Positions 10,138-21,200 of a stretch of DNA of 64,000 nucleotides are shown piece after piece (position 1 is the stretch's first letter; every line of letters starts with the position of its first letter). Both the position numbers and the translations under genes were made by a program. Source of the DNA: an uncultured Chitinophagaceae bacterium (GTDB lineage Bacteria > Bacteroidota > Bacteroidia > Chitinophagales > Chitinophagaceae); assembly GCA_937873715.1 (NCBI GenBank), contig CALMYJ010000005.1:310001-374000 (forward strand). Direction: 5' to 3'. The notes under the pieces are model-generated. The model did not search any database. It was not told the DNA's origin and was given only the letters and a program-made list of their open reading frames with translations.

Positions 10138-13100
10138 ATGAGAAAACTGTTAATGCCACTGTTATTACTGCTCACCATTACCGCAGGTGCCCAGCTTAAC
10201 AACAGTTGGATAGACTATAGTAAAACTTACTACAAATTCAATGTGTGGCGTAATGGCGTTTGCCGTATCAATCAGCCTGTATTGAATGCCGCCGGCCTGG
10301 GTAATATACCAGCGGAGCAGTTTCAACTATGGCGAAACGGGGAGCAGGTGCGTTTGTACACAAGCGTTAGTACAGGGTTGCTCGGGGCATCAGATTATAT
10401 TGAATTTTTAGGTAAAGCTAATGATGGCCTTCCTGATAAGGGACTATACCGGGATCCATCGCACCAGTTGTGCGATAGCTTTAGCCTTTTTTCCGACACA
10501 GCGGTATATTTTTTAACCGTAAATAATGGGCCCGGTAATTTGCGCTACAGCAACAGGCCAAATAATGTAGCCGGTAATACACTTGCGCCGGAACCCTATT
10601 TTATGCGAAGGGTAACCAATCCTTACAAAACACAATACAACAGGGGATATGCTATAGTGGTAGGAGAATATGTTTATTCTTCTTCTTACGATATGGGAGA
10701 AGGGTGGACCAGCAGCGATGCCGGCCCCTGCTGCGATTTGTTCAGGGAGTTTACCGGATTGAATGTATATACTGCAGGCCCGGCCAACAGTGTATCTATG
10801 CGTATTGCGGCTTTTGGTAATGCACTTAACCTTCGCAACTTCAGGGTAAGGTTTTTTAACAACCAGGTGCTGAACACCCCAATGAATTTTTTTGATAAGC
10901 TGGTAACCGAGGTAAATAATATCCCTTTATCCTACCTGCAAAATCCTAATACTTTGCAAGTAGGGATGAACGGCACTTCCAGCAACCCCAACGACAGGGT
11001 AGTGGTAGCTGATGTATCTATAACCTACCCGGCCACTTTTAATTTTAATGGAACCAGTAATTTTTATTTTGAATTACAGCCATCTGCCAATGGCAACTTT
11101 TTGGTGATTGATAATTTTAATATTGGTGCCGGTGTACAACCGGTGTTGTACGGCCTCAATGATGGCAGCCGCTATGTTGGCGATATATCCGAAGCAGGTA
11201 AAGTAAAGTTTGTGCTGCCTCCATCGCTCGACCCTGTAAGGCGCTTCAACCTGGTAAGCCAGGATGCATCCAATATCAACAGTATCGCTGCACTTAGTTC
11301 AAAAACATTTACCAATTATGCCCTCAGTGCTATGCAGGGCGATTATATTATCATCAGCAACCCGGTATTGTACAACGATGGTAAAGGGGTAAATTATGTT
11401 GAACAATATAGCCAGTACCGGGCATCGGGCCCAGGGGGCAGTTACAAGCCCATAATAGTACCAATTGATGAACTCACCGACCAGTTTGCATTTGGTATCC
11501 GGCGGCATCCGGCGGCCATCCGGGATTTTTTACGTTTTGCCACCAGCATGTTTGCGGTAACGCCTAAGTATGTATTTATTATTGGCAGGGGTATGACGGC
11601 ATTAGATTTCCGGCAGAACCAGGCAAATCCTGTTGCCAGTCAAATAGACCTTGTACCTACTTTTGGCTGGCCTGCTTCGGATATTTTGCTGGCCTGCGAG
11701 CCGGGCAAATTTGTGCCCATGCTGCCCATTGGCCGCATTGGTGCTGTAAATGGTACCGAAGTAAAGCAATACCTTGATAAAGTAAAAGTGTACGAACAGC
11801 GCCAGCAATCGCAGGTGCAGGTGGTGGCCGATAAAAGCTGGATGAAAAATATTGTGCATGTAGTGGCCGGTGCTGATAGTATTGAAACATCGCAGTTCCG
11901 CTTATACATGGATAATTATAAAAAAATAATTGAAGACCCCGTAAATTATGGCGGCTATGTGGAAACTTTCGAAAAATCGTCTACCTCATCAGTAGAACAG
12001 GCCAATGGTGAAAGAATTGAAAGATTGATACATGCCGGGCTTGGACTTATCTCTTACTTTGGTCACTCATCGGCCAACACACTGGCATTTAACCTTACCA
12101 GCCCCGAAATGTTTAACAACGAAGGCCGTTATACTTTCTTTAATGTAAGCGGTTGCAGTGCCGGTAACTTTTTTGCCTTTGAGCCCCAGCGCCTGCAGGG
12201 CAACCAGTCTATTTCAGAAAAATATGTACTGGCCGACAGGAAGGGTAGTATTGGTTTCCTGGCCAGTACCCATCTTGGCATCCCGCCATTTTTAAATACC
12301 TACAATATTTTCCTGTACAATAATATTTCCAGGAACATGTATGGCAATACGATAGGTAACCAGATGCGGAGTACCATTAATTCAATTGCCGGCAACAGTT
12401 CATCACTTGATTTTTACAACCGCATTCATATTGAAGAGCTCAACCTGCATGGTGATCCTGCCATACGCATTAACAGTTTCGACAAACCGGATTATGCCAT
12501 AGAAGACCAGATGGTGCGGATAAGTCCTGCGGTACTTACCGTAGCCGAAACGCATTTTACACTACAGTATAAAATACAAAACCTGGGTAAGGCCGTAAAA
12601 GATTCTTTCAGGGTGCAGGTAAAAAGAACATTGCCCGACCAAAGTATACAAACCATCTTTGATGAACTGGTGCCTGCCACCGCCTATGCCGATTCTAATA
12701 CGCTGGTGATACCTATAAACCCTGTAACCGATAAGGGCTTAAATAAAATAACCGTATCTGTGGATACGGATAACCATATTGATGAATTATCTGAAACCAA
12801 TAACAGTATTACCAAAGAGTTTTACATTTTTGATGAGGATATTAAACCCATTTACCCGTACAATTATTCAATCGTTAACCAGCAGAATATTACTTTTTCT
12901 GCTTCCACTGCCAACCCCCTTGGCGAGCAAAGGCAGTACCTGATGGAACTGGATACTACCGAATTATTTAATTCTCCATTTAAAAAGCAATATAACCTTA
13001 CGGGCACAGGCGGTATTGTACAATTTAACCCGGGCGGCCTAACTTTTACTGATAGTACAGTATACTACTGGCGCACCGCCATGACGCAGCAAAATAACCA

Positions 13101-15192
13101 GCCGCTGGTGTGGAATAATGCTTCATTTATTTACCTGGCAGGCAGCAGTACAGGATTTAATCAATCGCACTACTACCAGCATAAGCATAGCAGTTATAGT
13201 AATACGATAAAGCTCGATGATGATCGCAGTTTCCGTTACAACGAAATTAACAGGAGCCTGCAGGTAAGAACAGGTTTATGGCCTTATGCCAATTTCGACC
13301 GCATTAATGTAACCCTCGATTTTGACCAGATAGAGCAGTATGGCTGTGTGTATAATGTACTCCAGTTTTTAGTGTACGATTCAGCTACATTAAAGCCCTG
13401 GGAAAACTACAGCACAGGGCCGGGTGTAGGCAGGTTTGGCAGTGCTTACGTTTGCCCTGAACCCACCCGTAAGTTTTTTGAATTTTCTTTCCAGGACTCA
13501 GCTTCAAGGCGTAAAGCGATGGACTTTTTAGACAATATACCGGCAGGTATGTTTGTATCTATTACCAACCTGGGTACCAATAACCAGTTCAATAATGTTT
13601 TTATTAGCGACTGGATGAAAGATACGCTGACGCTTGGCCCCGGTAAATCATTGTACCATAAACTTAAGTCGATGGGCTTTGGTACTATCGACAGCTTTAC
13701 CCGAAACCTGCCCTTTGTTTACTTTTTCAGAAAGGGCAGAAGCGATTATCCGCTGCAGCAGGTTATGGGTGAAAATATGTCGGACCTGTTGACGCCCAGC
13801 TTTACGGTGCCGGTGCGGTACCAGTCTGGCACAATTGAGTCGCCATTGTTTGGCCCTGCAAAAGCCTGGACGGCATTACACTGGCGTGGTAAAAGCTACG
13901 ATACAACACCTACAGATGAAACTTATATTGAAGTGTATGGCGTTAAAGCAGATGGTTCAAAAACCCTGGTAACAACTGTATCGCCAGCTATTGATACTAC
14001 TTTAGCTTTTATCAATGCACAAACCTATCCTTATGTACAATTAAAAATGTACAATTCGGATGAAGTGCATGCCACTCCCCACCAGTTGCAGTACTGGCGT
14101 ATTAATGCCGATTACTTGCCTGAAGGAGCGGTAGCACCCAATGTATTGTTTACCATTAAAGATTCTGTAGAGCAGGGACAGCCAATCAGCGTGGCGCTGG
14201 CTTTTAAAAATATCAGCACTATTGGCTTTGATAGCATTAAGGCAAAATATATTATTACCAACAGTGGTAATGTATCTCAAACATTTGAGCTGCCGAGGCT
14301 GAAACCACTGCAACCCAACGATACGGCTACCGTAAGATTTAATATTGATACTAAGGATTATGCCGGTGTAAATACGCTCAATATTGTGGTAAACCCGGAT
14401 AACGATCAGCCGGAATTATATCTGGGCAACAACTTTTTGGTAAAAGAATTTTATGTGAATTACGATAATGTAAATCCATTGCTGGATGTAACGTTCGACG
14501 GGGTGCATATCCTTAACCGGGATATCGTATCCTCCCGGCCACATATACTCATTAAGCTTACCGACGAAAACCGCTTTGCCGCACTCACGGATACTGCTTT
14601 GTTAAAAGTAATGGTGCAGTTCCCGGATGGCAGGATGCACAATTACTTCTTTGGAGAAAACATGATTTTTAATGCGGCTAATTTAAGCAGTGGAGAAAAC
14701 GCAGCTACTATCGACTTCAGGCCAAATTTTGAAGAAGACGGGGAATACGTGCTGATTGTAACCGGCAGGGATGCACTGGGTAATAAAGCCGGAAACCTGG
14801 CTTACCGGGTTCATTTTACGGTAATTAACAAGGCAATGATTAGCAACCTGCTGAATTATCCTAATCCTTTTACTACGTCTACAGCCTTTGTGTTTACGGT
14901 AACGGGGTCGCAGGTACCGCAAAACCTGCGGATACAAATATTAACCATTACCGGTAAAGTGGTAAAAGAAATAACTAAAGCAGAACTGGGGGATATTCAT
15001 ATCGGTCGCAATATCACAGAGTATAAATGGGATGGCACCGATATGTACGGACAAAAACTGGCCAACGGCGTATACCTGTACCGGGTGCTCACCAACCTTA
15101 ATGGTAAATCGCTTGAAAAATATAAAGCCGATGGAGATAATACCGATAAGTATTTTAAAGCAGGATACGGTAAAATGTACCTGATGCGCTAA
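10138..15192 (+). CDS. porU2: PorU2-type C25 family peptidase with T9SS C-terminal sorting domain
   Basis: A 1684-residue exported protein, colinear with the protein at 3957-8750 for most of its length. Signal peptide residues are 1-19 (ending TAGAQ). The C25 domain has His643 in YFGHSSAN and Cys673 in VSGCSAGNFF, the same 30-residue spacing as its paralogue. CARDB-like segments follow (ELSETNNSITKEF; VVNPDNDQPELYLGNNF). Unlike the paralogue it ends with a type A sorting domain from about residue 1567: LLNYPNPF, then RIQILTITGKVV, YKWDGTDMYGQKLANGVYLYRV. It should therefore itself be a T9SS substrate or be surface-anchored. Probable operon with the PorV2 gene. Confidence 0.88.
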   Translation: MRKLLMPLLLLLTITAGAQLNNSWIDYSKTYYKFNVWRNGVCRINQPVLNAAGLGNIPAEQFQLWRNGEQVRLYTSVSTGLLGASDYIEFLGKANDGLPDKGLYRDPSHQLCDSFSLFSDTAVYFLTVNNGPGNLRYSNRPNNVAGNTLAPEPYFMRRVTNPYKTQYNRGYAIVVGEYVYSSSYDMGEGWTSSDAGPCCDLFREFTGLNVYTAGPANSVSMRIAAFGNALNLRNFRVRFFNNQVLNTPMNFFDKLVTEVNNIPLSYLQNPNTLQVGMNGTSSNPNDRVVVADVSITYPATFNFNGTSNFYFELQPSANGNFLVIDNFNIGAGVQPVLYGLNDGSRYVGDISEAGKVKFVLPPSLDPVRRFNLVSQDASNINSIAALSSKTFTNYALSAMQGDYIIISNPVLYNDGKGVNYVEQYSQYRASGPGGSYKPIIVPIDELTDQFAFGIRRHPAAIRDFLRFATSMFAVTPKYVFIIGRGMTALDFRQNQANPVASQIDLVPTFGWPASDILLACEPGKFVPMLPIGRIGAVNGTEVKQYLDKVKVYEQRQQSQVQVVADKSWMKNIVHVVAGADSIETSQFRLYMDNYKKIIEDPVNYGGYVETFEKSSTSSVEQANGERIERLIHAGLGLISYFGHSSANTLAFNLTSPEMFNNEGRYTFFNVSGCSAGNFFAFEPQRLQGNQSISEKYVLADRKGSIGFLASTHLGIPPFLNTYNIFLYNNISRNMYGNTIGNQMRSTINSIAGNSSSLDFYNRIHIEELNLHGDPAIRINSFDKPDYAIEDQMVRISPAVLTVAETHFTLQYKIQNLGKAVKDSFRVQVKRTLPDQSIQTIFDELVPATAYADSNTLVIPINPVTDKGLNKITVSVDTDNHIDELSETNNSITKEFYIFDEDIKPIYPYNYSIVNQQNITFSASTANPLGEQRQYLMELDTTELFNSPFKKQYNLTGTGGIVQFNPGGLTFTDSTVYYWRTAMTQQNNQPLVWNNASFIYLAGSSTGFNQSHYYQHKHSSYSNTIKLDDDRSFRYNEINRSLQVRTGLWPYANFDRINVTLDFDQIEQYGCVYNVLQFLVYDSATLKPWENYSTGPGVGRFGSAYVCPEPTRKFFEFSFQDSASRRKAMDFLDNIPAGMFVSITNLGTNNQFNNVFISDWMKDTLTLGPGKSLYHKLKSMGFGTIDSFTRNLPFVYFFRKGRSDYPLQQVMGENMSDLLTPSFTVPVRYQSGTIESPLFGPAKAWTALHWRGKSYDTTPTDETYIEVYGVKADGSKTLVTTVSPAIDTTLAFINAQTYPYVQLKMYNSDEVHATPHQLQYWRINADYLPEGAVAPNVLFTIKDSVEQGQPISVALAFKNISTIGFDSIKAKYIITNSGNVSQTFELPRLKPLQPNDTATVRFNIDTKDYAGVNTLNIVVNPDNDQPELYLGNNFLVKEFYVNYDNVNPLLDVTFDGVHILNRDIVSSRPHILIKLTDENRFAALTDTALLKVMVQFPDGRMHNYFFGENMIFNAANLSSGENAATIDFRPNFEEDGEYVLIVTGRDALGNKAGNLAYRVHFTVINKAMISNLLNYPNPFTTSTAFVFTVTGSQVPQNLRIQILTITGKVVKEITKAELGDIHIGRNITEYKWDGTDMYGQKLANGVYLYRVLTNLNGKSLEKYKADGDNTDKYFKAGYGKMYLMR

Positions 15193-15207
15193 GTTGGGGA
15201 GGCAGTA

Positions 15208-15238
15208 TTTTGCCACAAAAAATTAATGGCTATTTTTG
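15208..15238 (+). promoter_or_regulatory. Sigma-ABfr type promoter (TTTTG - 18 bases - TATTTTTG)
   Basis: TTG at 15210-15212 and TATTTTTG at 15231-15238 are separated by 18 bases, a good Bacteroidota -33/-7 pair. Its start point near 15243 falls inside the terminator hairpin of the upstream gene. Confidence 0.5.
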
Positions 15239-15277
15239 CCGCCCTGCCCTTTTAAAACGAGGAGGGCGGCATTTGTT
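15237..15277 (+). terminator. Terminator-like hairpin after second PorU2 gene
   Basis: TGCCGCCCT (15237-15245) pairs perfectly with AGGGCGGCA (15263-15271), loop 17 bases, followed by TTTGTTT. It ends the PorV2-PorU2 transcript and overlaps a promoter -7 box. Confidence 0.7.
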
Positions 15278-15335
15278 TACAACGTGATATACCCGAAACC
15301 GGCCATTTGTATTGCAGGCCATCGAAAAGCAAAAA

Positions 15336-15809
15336 ATGAAGTTTAAAACGCTTTCCATATTTATTATTTACCTGTTGATACCATTGGTGTTTATTCCGCT
15401 CACGGCCGTAAAAACAGGGAATTACTTTTTACTTTTTGGAATTGCCTTTTATTATATAGGGGTAGTAATTGCACAATACAGGCAATGGATTTTTTTTCCG
15501 GTACCCGTGTTTTTTTGCCTCTGGTATTGGTATACTTATGGTTTTGGTCTCAGGGATTATGTTACCATTTATTTTGCCTGGATGGCAGCGGGGGCTGGCT
15601 TATATAGTGCCAGCCAGTTTTACAAAAGCTATTTATACAAAGTGCTTCCTGAAGCTGAGGAAAATATTGCCTACAATGAAAAGCTTGCCGAGATGGAAAG
15701 AAGAATTGAAACCTTCAGGAAAAATCACCCCGGCGAAAAAGTAACGCAGGAGGTGATTGATAAAATAAAAACGGAAGTGTTTTTTAACAACAACAGCAAG
15801 GGAGATTAA
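15336..15809 (+). CDS. Membrane protein of unknown function with C-terminal coiled segment
   Basis: I do not recognise the family. The ATG at 15336 (MKFKTLSIF) is preferred to an in-frame TTG 24 bases upstream because the hydrophobic region starts directly after it; this gives 157 residues. Three or four membrane segments lie within the first 105 residues, very rich in aromatic residues (WYWYTYGFGLRDY). The cytoplasmic tail, about residues 110-157, is charged and probably helical (NEKLAEMERRIETFRKNHPG). It is convergent with the PBP1A gene, whose stop lies next to its own stop. A role in the envelope is possible only by context. Confidence 0.75.
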   Translation: MKFKTLSIFIIYLLIPLVFIPLTAVKTGNYFLLFGIAFYYIGVVIAQYRQWIFFPVPVFFCLWYWYTYGFGLRDYVTIYFAWMAAGAGLYSASQFYKSYLYKVLPEAEENIAYNEKLAEMERRIETFRKNHPGEKVTQEVIDKIKTEVFFNNNSKGD

Positions 15810-15810
15810 G

Positions 15811-18222
15811 TTAATAATCGGTTTTTGACTTCTCCTGTTTTTTGTTTTTATCCTCCTGTTGTTTTACAGCATTAGCAGGATTGTTGGCTGCAGGCTTATT
15901 GTCTTTCTTCTCTGAAGGTTTATCCGGGTTGTCGGTTTTAGGTTTGGCGGCACTGTCTTTTTTTACTGAAGGTTTGTTATTGCTTTCCGATTCAATTTTG
16001 TTGATGAGGTAATCATAATCGGTTTCCGGTTCATCTAAAAAGTCGGAAGCGTTGCCATTACCCATATCTCCCTTATCTACCTCATCACCCTTATTCACCA
16101 GGTTTTCAAAATTCACATCGGCATAAATGGGGTCGTTCATAAATTCGGCTGGCTCTTCAAATTTGGTAACCACGCCATAAGGCAGGGATTTATCGGCATA
16201 TACTTTTTTCATAAAAAAGCCCCATTTGGGCAGGGCCATTTCGTTACCACCCGATGTGCCGGAATAAATCCTGATAAAAGGATCATCGCAACCCACCCAG
16301 GTACCGGCAATTAATTCAGGGGTGTAACCAATAAACCAGCCATCGGTATTGCCATTGGTAGTACCTGTTTTGCCGGCTTTTTCGGCAGGTATACTGTAGT
16401 TGTTGAGCGAACGGCCGGTACCAATGTTCACCACACCCTGCATCAGCTTTACCATAGTGTAGGCATCCTGCTCGGTAATGATAAGTTTTGTCTCGGTGGC
16501 AAACTCCTGCAGCAGGTTGCCGTTTTTATCTTCAATTCTTGTAATCAGCAGCGGCTCGGTATTATAGCCTTTGTTGGGAAACATGGTATAGGACTGTAGC
16601 ATTTGCAGCATGGGAATTTCGGCAGCGCCTAAGGCAATAGAAGTGTAAGGAGGCAGCTTGGCTTCAATACCAACACTACGTGAAAACTCCAGCACCCGTT
16701 TTACACCTACCACATTGGTAAGGTATACCGAGGCGGTATTTTTAGAAAATGCCAGGCAGTTGGCCATAGTACCGCCACCCCCACGGAAAGTGCGGTATTC
16801 GTTGCCATATTTTACCGGTCCGCCCGGGATAACGGTAGATGGAGTATAACCGGCATCATGCACCCCAAGTGTGTATATCAGTGGCTTAATGGTAGAGCCT
16901 ACCTGGCGCAGGGCAGTAACATGGTCGTACTTAAACCATTTAAAATCTATACCGCCAACCCAGCATTTTACTTCGCCGGTTTTAGGATCCATCGCTACAA
17001 AAGAAGTTTGCAGCAGTTGCTTATGGTATTTGATAGAGTCAATCGGCGTCATTACGGTATCTTTCTCCCGTTTGGCATTCCAGGCAAATACTTTCATCCG
17101 CACCGGCTTTGTAAACGATTGGCGTATTTCCTCTTCATCCATTTCTTCTTCTTTCAATGCCTTCCAGCGTTCGCTCATCTTCATGGCAGCTTCTATAATA
17201 TTCTGCTTATCCTTCCACATCTTTTCGCCATTAAGCTTCATAATGTAGTTAAGCTTTTGCTGTATCACCGGCATGTGTTCAATAACTGATTCTTCGGCAT
17301 ACTGCTGCATTTTAGAGTCGATGGTGGTGTATATTTTGAGGCCATCACGATACAGGTCGTAATTTTCGCCGGTTTTGAGGTTGGTGTGGCTTTTGCACCA
17401 GGCTTTTAATTTATCGGCCAGTACTGCACGGAAATAAGGGGCAATGCCTAATGATTCGTCCGGCTTTTTGTAATTAGTGATAAGGGGTTTGGCTTTTAAT
17501 TTGACAGTTTGTTCCGGGGTAAGGTATCCGGCTTTAGCCATTTGTTCAATAACAGTATTGCGCCGGTCTATCGAGGCTTTGGGGTGCCGCACGGGATCGT
17601 AAATAAATCCTTTGAGCATGCCTACCAGTACTGCAGCTTCTTCGATATTTAATTGCGAGGGTTCTTTTTGATAATAAGTACGGGAGGCATTACGTATGCC
17701 ATAGTTGCTGCCCCAAGGTGCCCGGTTAAGGTATAAGGCAATGATTTCTTCTTTGGTAAAATTGCGTTCCAGTTTTACGGCAACTATCCATTCCTTTATT
17801 TTTTGAAATCCCCGGGTGATAAAACTGCCACGGCCCTGGCCCAGCATCATTTTGGCCAATTGCTGGGTAATAGTACTGCCGCCACCCTGCCGGCCCATCG
17901 AAATTAAAGCACGGGCAATGGCCCAGCCATCAATGCCTGAGTGTTGTTTAAAGCGTTCGTCTTCGGTGGCAATTAGTGCATTGATGATATTGGGCGATAT
18001 TTCGTGGTATTTTACTTCGCTCCTGTTTTCAGAATAGTATTTACCCATCAGTTTGCCATCAGCGGTGTATACTTCGCTGGCAAGGTCGGCCTCCGGATTT
18101 TCCAGTTCTTTAAGGGAGGGCATTTTACCAAAAAGCCCAATGCTGGCACTGGCAAATACCAGAACAATCACGCCGAGGCCGATAAAAAAAATCTTCCACA
18201 TTATCCGTACAGACTTCTTCAT
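15811..18222 (-). CDS. mrcA: Penicillin-binding protein 1A, bifunctional transglycosylase/transpeptidase
   Basis: A class A PBP that polymerises lipid II and cross-links peptidoglycan at the outer face of the inner membrane. One N-terminal membrane helix (about residues 9-31) precedes a GT51 domain with catalytic Glu in TEDERFKQHSGID and GGGSTITQQLAKMML. The transpeptidase domain shows the nucleophile motif STIK (RQVGSTIKPLIYTLG), SKN and KTGTTNG. The last 90 residues are a disordered Lys/Asp/Pro-rich tail. ATG at 18222 (MKKSVRIMW) is preferred to an upstream TTG. It is 53 bases downstream of the PorW/SprE-type gene on the same strand, so the two may be co-transcribed. Confidence 0.95.
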   Translation of the reverse strand: MKKSVRIMWKIFFIGLGVIVLVFASASIGLFGKMPSLKELENPEADLASEVYTADGKLMGKYYSENRSEVKYHEISPNIINALIATEDERFKQHSGIDGWAIARALISMGRQGGGSTITQQLAKMMLGQGRGSFITRGFQKIKEWIVAVKLERNFTKEEIIALYLNRAPWGSNYGIRNASRTYYQKEPSQLNIEEAAVLVGMLKGFIYDPVRHPKASIDRRNTVIEQMAKAGYLTPEQTVKLKAKPLITNYKKPDESLGIAPYFRAVLADKLKAWCKSHTNLKTGENYDLYRDGLKIYTTIDSKMQQYAEESVIEHMPVIQQKLNYIMKLNGEKMWKDKQNIIEAAMKMSERWKALKEEEMDEEEIRQSFTKPVRMKVFAWNAKREKDTVMTPIDSIKYHKQLLQTSFVAMDPKTGEVKCWVGGIDFKWFKYDHVTALRQVGSTIKPLIYTLGVHDAGYTPSTVIPGGPVKYGNEYRTFRGGGGTMANCLAFSKNTASVYLTNVVGVKRVLEFSRSVGIEAKLPPYTSIALGAAEIPMLQMLQSYTMFPNKGYNTEPLLITRIEDKNGNLLQEFATETKLIITEQDAYTMVKLMQGVVNIGTGRSLNNYSIPAEKAGKTGTTNGNTDGWFIGYTPELIAGTWVGCDDPFIRIYSGTSGGNEMALPKWGFFMKKVYADKSLPYGVVTKFEEPAEFMNDPIYADVNFENLVNKGDEVDKGDMGNGNASDFLDEPETDYDYLINKIESESNNKPSVKKDSAAKPKTDNPDKPSEKKDNKPAANNPANAVKQQEDKNKKQEKSKTDY

Positions 18223-18275
18223 TTTATAGTGCAATATTTAAAGTACTTACAATCAGGATGCATTTTGGTTATGGG

Positions 18276-21200
18276 TTAAAACCATCCCGGGAAATTTTGT
18301 TGTAGCAGGGTTATATAGCTGGCCACATCTTTGGTGTTGCGCAGGCGCTCCAGGTTGTCGTTGTCAATAAGTATAAAACTATACTTATTGGCGGGCAGCC
18401 ACGATACTTCATCCGGCGCTGCTTTTTTTACTTTGGTTAAAAACTGCAGGGCCTCGGCAGCATCTGCAAAAGGTGCAAATAGTACGAGGCTCAGGTCGTT
18501 GTCCAGCTTTTCCCGGTTTACGGTAATGCCTGCACCACGGTATTTATCGGAGGTATAGCGGGCAAATGCATTCCGGGATTCATTTACATAAGTGATATCT
18601 ACTTTATTGAGCAGCATCACCACCTGGTGTGGTGCGGCGGCATTAAAAACGTAGGGGCCGCTAATGGCAGGCTTGGGTGCAACCGTGGCTACCGGCACCT
18701 GTGTTTGCGCCACAATATCGGGTGTGTTGATGGCAGGTGCCAGCGCTGCAGCCCCGGTGGCAAGGGTAGCAGCGGTGCTGTCAATCAGTTTTGGTTTGGG
18801 CGAAACAATCAGGTTGGAATCATTGCGTACCAGCCTTGGCCTTTCTTCTTTTATTACAATTTCATCCTCGCTGTACCGGGTAATGTTTAAGTTGGCAAGG
18901 TATTCTTCTATTTCTTTGCGGCGGCCAAGCACATCAATCATACGTTCGGCTTTTGGCTTTAGCGCCGATTGCGGATACAGGCTGCTGATATTATTCAGCA
19001 CGGCAATGGCAGCACTGTCTTCTTTTTGTTTTACATAATACACTGCTTCTATGTACAGGAGTTGGGGTGTCCAAAAGCTGTTGCCATACAGGCTGTCTGC
19101 TTTTTTCTTTTCAGTGATTGCTGCTTCAAAATTGCCTTCAATAAACAGGTTGTATACGGCTTCGTATTGTTTGGTTACATGCTTGTTTTTTTGCCCTGGC
19201 TTTGCCGCATCAGGATTGTTGAGTAATTGGGCAGAACGGCTGCCGGCAAATTTTTGGGCAATGAGTTTTTTATAGTAATCTGCTTTTGCCTGGTTGCCGG
19301 TTTTACCGTAACAATACAGCAATCCAAAATACAATTCACCATTGTACAGCGAATCGGGAAAGCGTTGCAGGGAATTTTCGTAAGTGTAAATGGCCTGCTG
19401 GTAATCTTCCAGTTTGTTTTGATACAGCTTGGCCAGTTCAAACAAGCTTACTGCTACCAGGTTGTTGCTTTCGGTCATCCTTTCCGGTGAGATGGGCAGG
19501 TTGCTCATCAGGGCTTCAAAGCTTACATCGCCTGGTGCGGCATCGTTTGCTTTTGAGGTATTGGCTCCTTTATCATTTTGTGCGGCAGCCATATTATTAG
19601 GCGGGGCTGCCAAATCCAGGTCGGGCCCATCGGGGTTGCCGCTCATATCGGGAGTGTTGGCAAAGCTGTTATTGGCTGTGGCTATAGCGAGGGCACTTTT
19701 GCGGCGCCAGTTATCGGTATTGGTACGGGTGCCCCATTTGCGTTTAAATTCAGTAAGGCCTTTTGATTTTAAAGCACTGTTGTAAAAATACCATTCGCTG
19801 TTTTTGGTGCCGCCTCCGGCAAATAAATCAACAGGCTGGTTTTGCTGGCTGTCAAAACTAATCAGTTCTGAACCGCTGTTGTTATCTTCTTCTTTTAAGC
19901 CTCTTTCTTTACGAAGTTTTTTTGAAAGTTTTTTTACAAAGGCATCTCTTTCGGGTATGGGTAAGCTGGCAATGCGCTGCAGGCTGTCTTCCCTTTCGAT
20001 GGTATAAATTTTTTCCACGATATCGGATAGTGCATTGCGGCGTGCCTGTATTTCTTTAAGGGTGGCTCCCATCGAAGTGTCGCCCGATTGCAGGCTGTCG
20101 TAATAATTATAAGCGTCTTTATATTCTTTGCGGTTGTAGGCAATATCGCCTAACTGTACCAGTGCCCTGTTTTTATACGCCGGGTTGGTTTCGTTGGGAT
20201 ACTTCAGGCTTTTAAGAAAAAAAGCAATGGCGGCGCTGGTGTCAGGTTTTTGAAGCGCAAGGTCGCCGGCAGAGTAATAAATAAGGTCCCGGTAATTTTC
20301 AAATTTATCTTTTCGGGCCAGGTGCGTAAGGTTACTGATGCCACGGTCCAGTTCTTTTTCATTGTCGCTCCTTCTCATTTTTGCATTGTTGAGCTGGGCA
20401 TATATATCCATTAGCGCAAGCGTGGTGTGTGCTGAAGCTTTGTTGTAGTAAAGAGAGGCTTTTTCAAAATTGCCGATCCTTTCGTACAGTTGTGCCAGTA
20501 AAAATTCAGCACGGGCAAGGTCTTGTTTATTTTCGGCATTGCTCAGGGCATTTTCCATGTACACTACTGTGCTGTCAAAAATATTTTGTTTGTAAAACCA
20601 GTAAGCGGTTACATCATTCAGGTCGTCGTGCAGGCGGGGTGGCAGGTTGGGGTCGTTCTGGAGGGTGTTAATAAGGCCTGCGGCTTCACCCATTTCGCCT
20701 TGTTCGGTTAAGGTAAGTGCCAGCCATACCAGGGCATCGTTTCGGCTGGGAGGTTTGGACACTATTTTTTGAACAAAATTTCGCTTTTCTTTATTAGCAA
20801 TGCTGATGCTGTTGCCGGCGGCATCGTCCCGGGTGCCTACAATGCGGCTGTCGTCTTCATCTTTTTTTCGGGGAAAGAGGTTGTAGTTGATAAACTGGAA
20901 GGTGGCCGCCGCCGAGTCGAACTCCTTTTTTAAAAAATACGCTTTACCCATCAGCAGGTACATATTATCAATCCAGTCGTTGCGGAGGTCGTGCAATAGT
21001 ATGCCTGCAGTGGCTTTGTAAATTACTGAATCCAGTTCGGTGGTTTGTGCGGCCGTATTTGCCAGGGAGTAGGGGAAGTATGGCAGCAGTGTTGAATAAT
21101 CGTCGGCCTGTGCGGCTTTGGCTCTTTCCAGTACCCCGTTTATTTTGTTATTGGCATTATAAAAGTAGTTGTAGTGTGTATACGTATTTTGAAAAAAGCG

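Noticed and set aside
16858-17289. 143-codon plus-strand frame inside the PBP1A gene
   Set aside because: Antisense to a conserved penicillin-binding protein and without recognisable domains.
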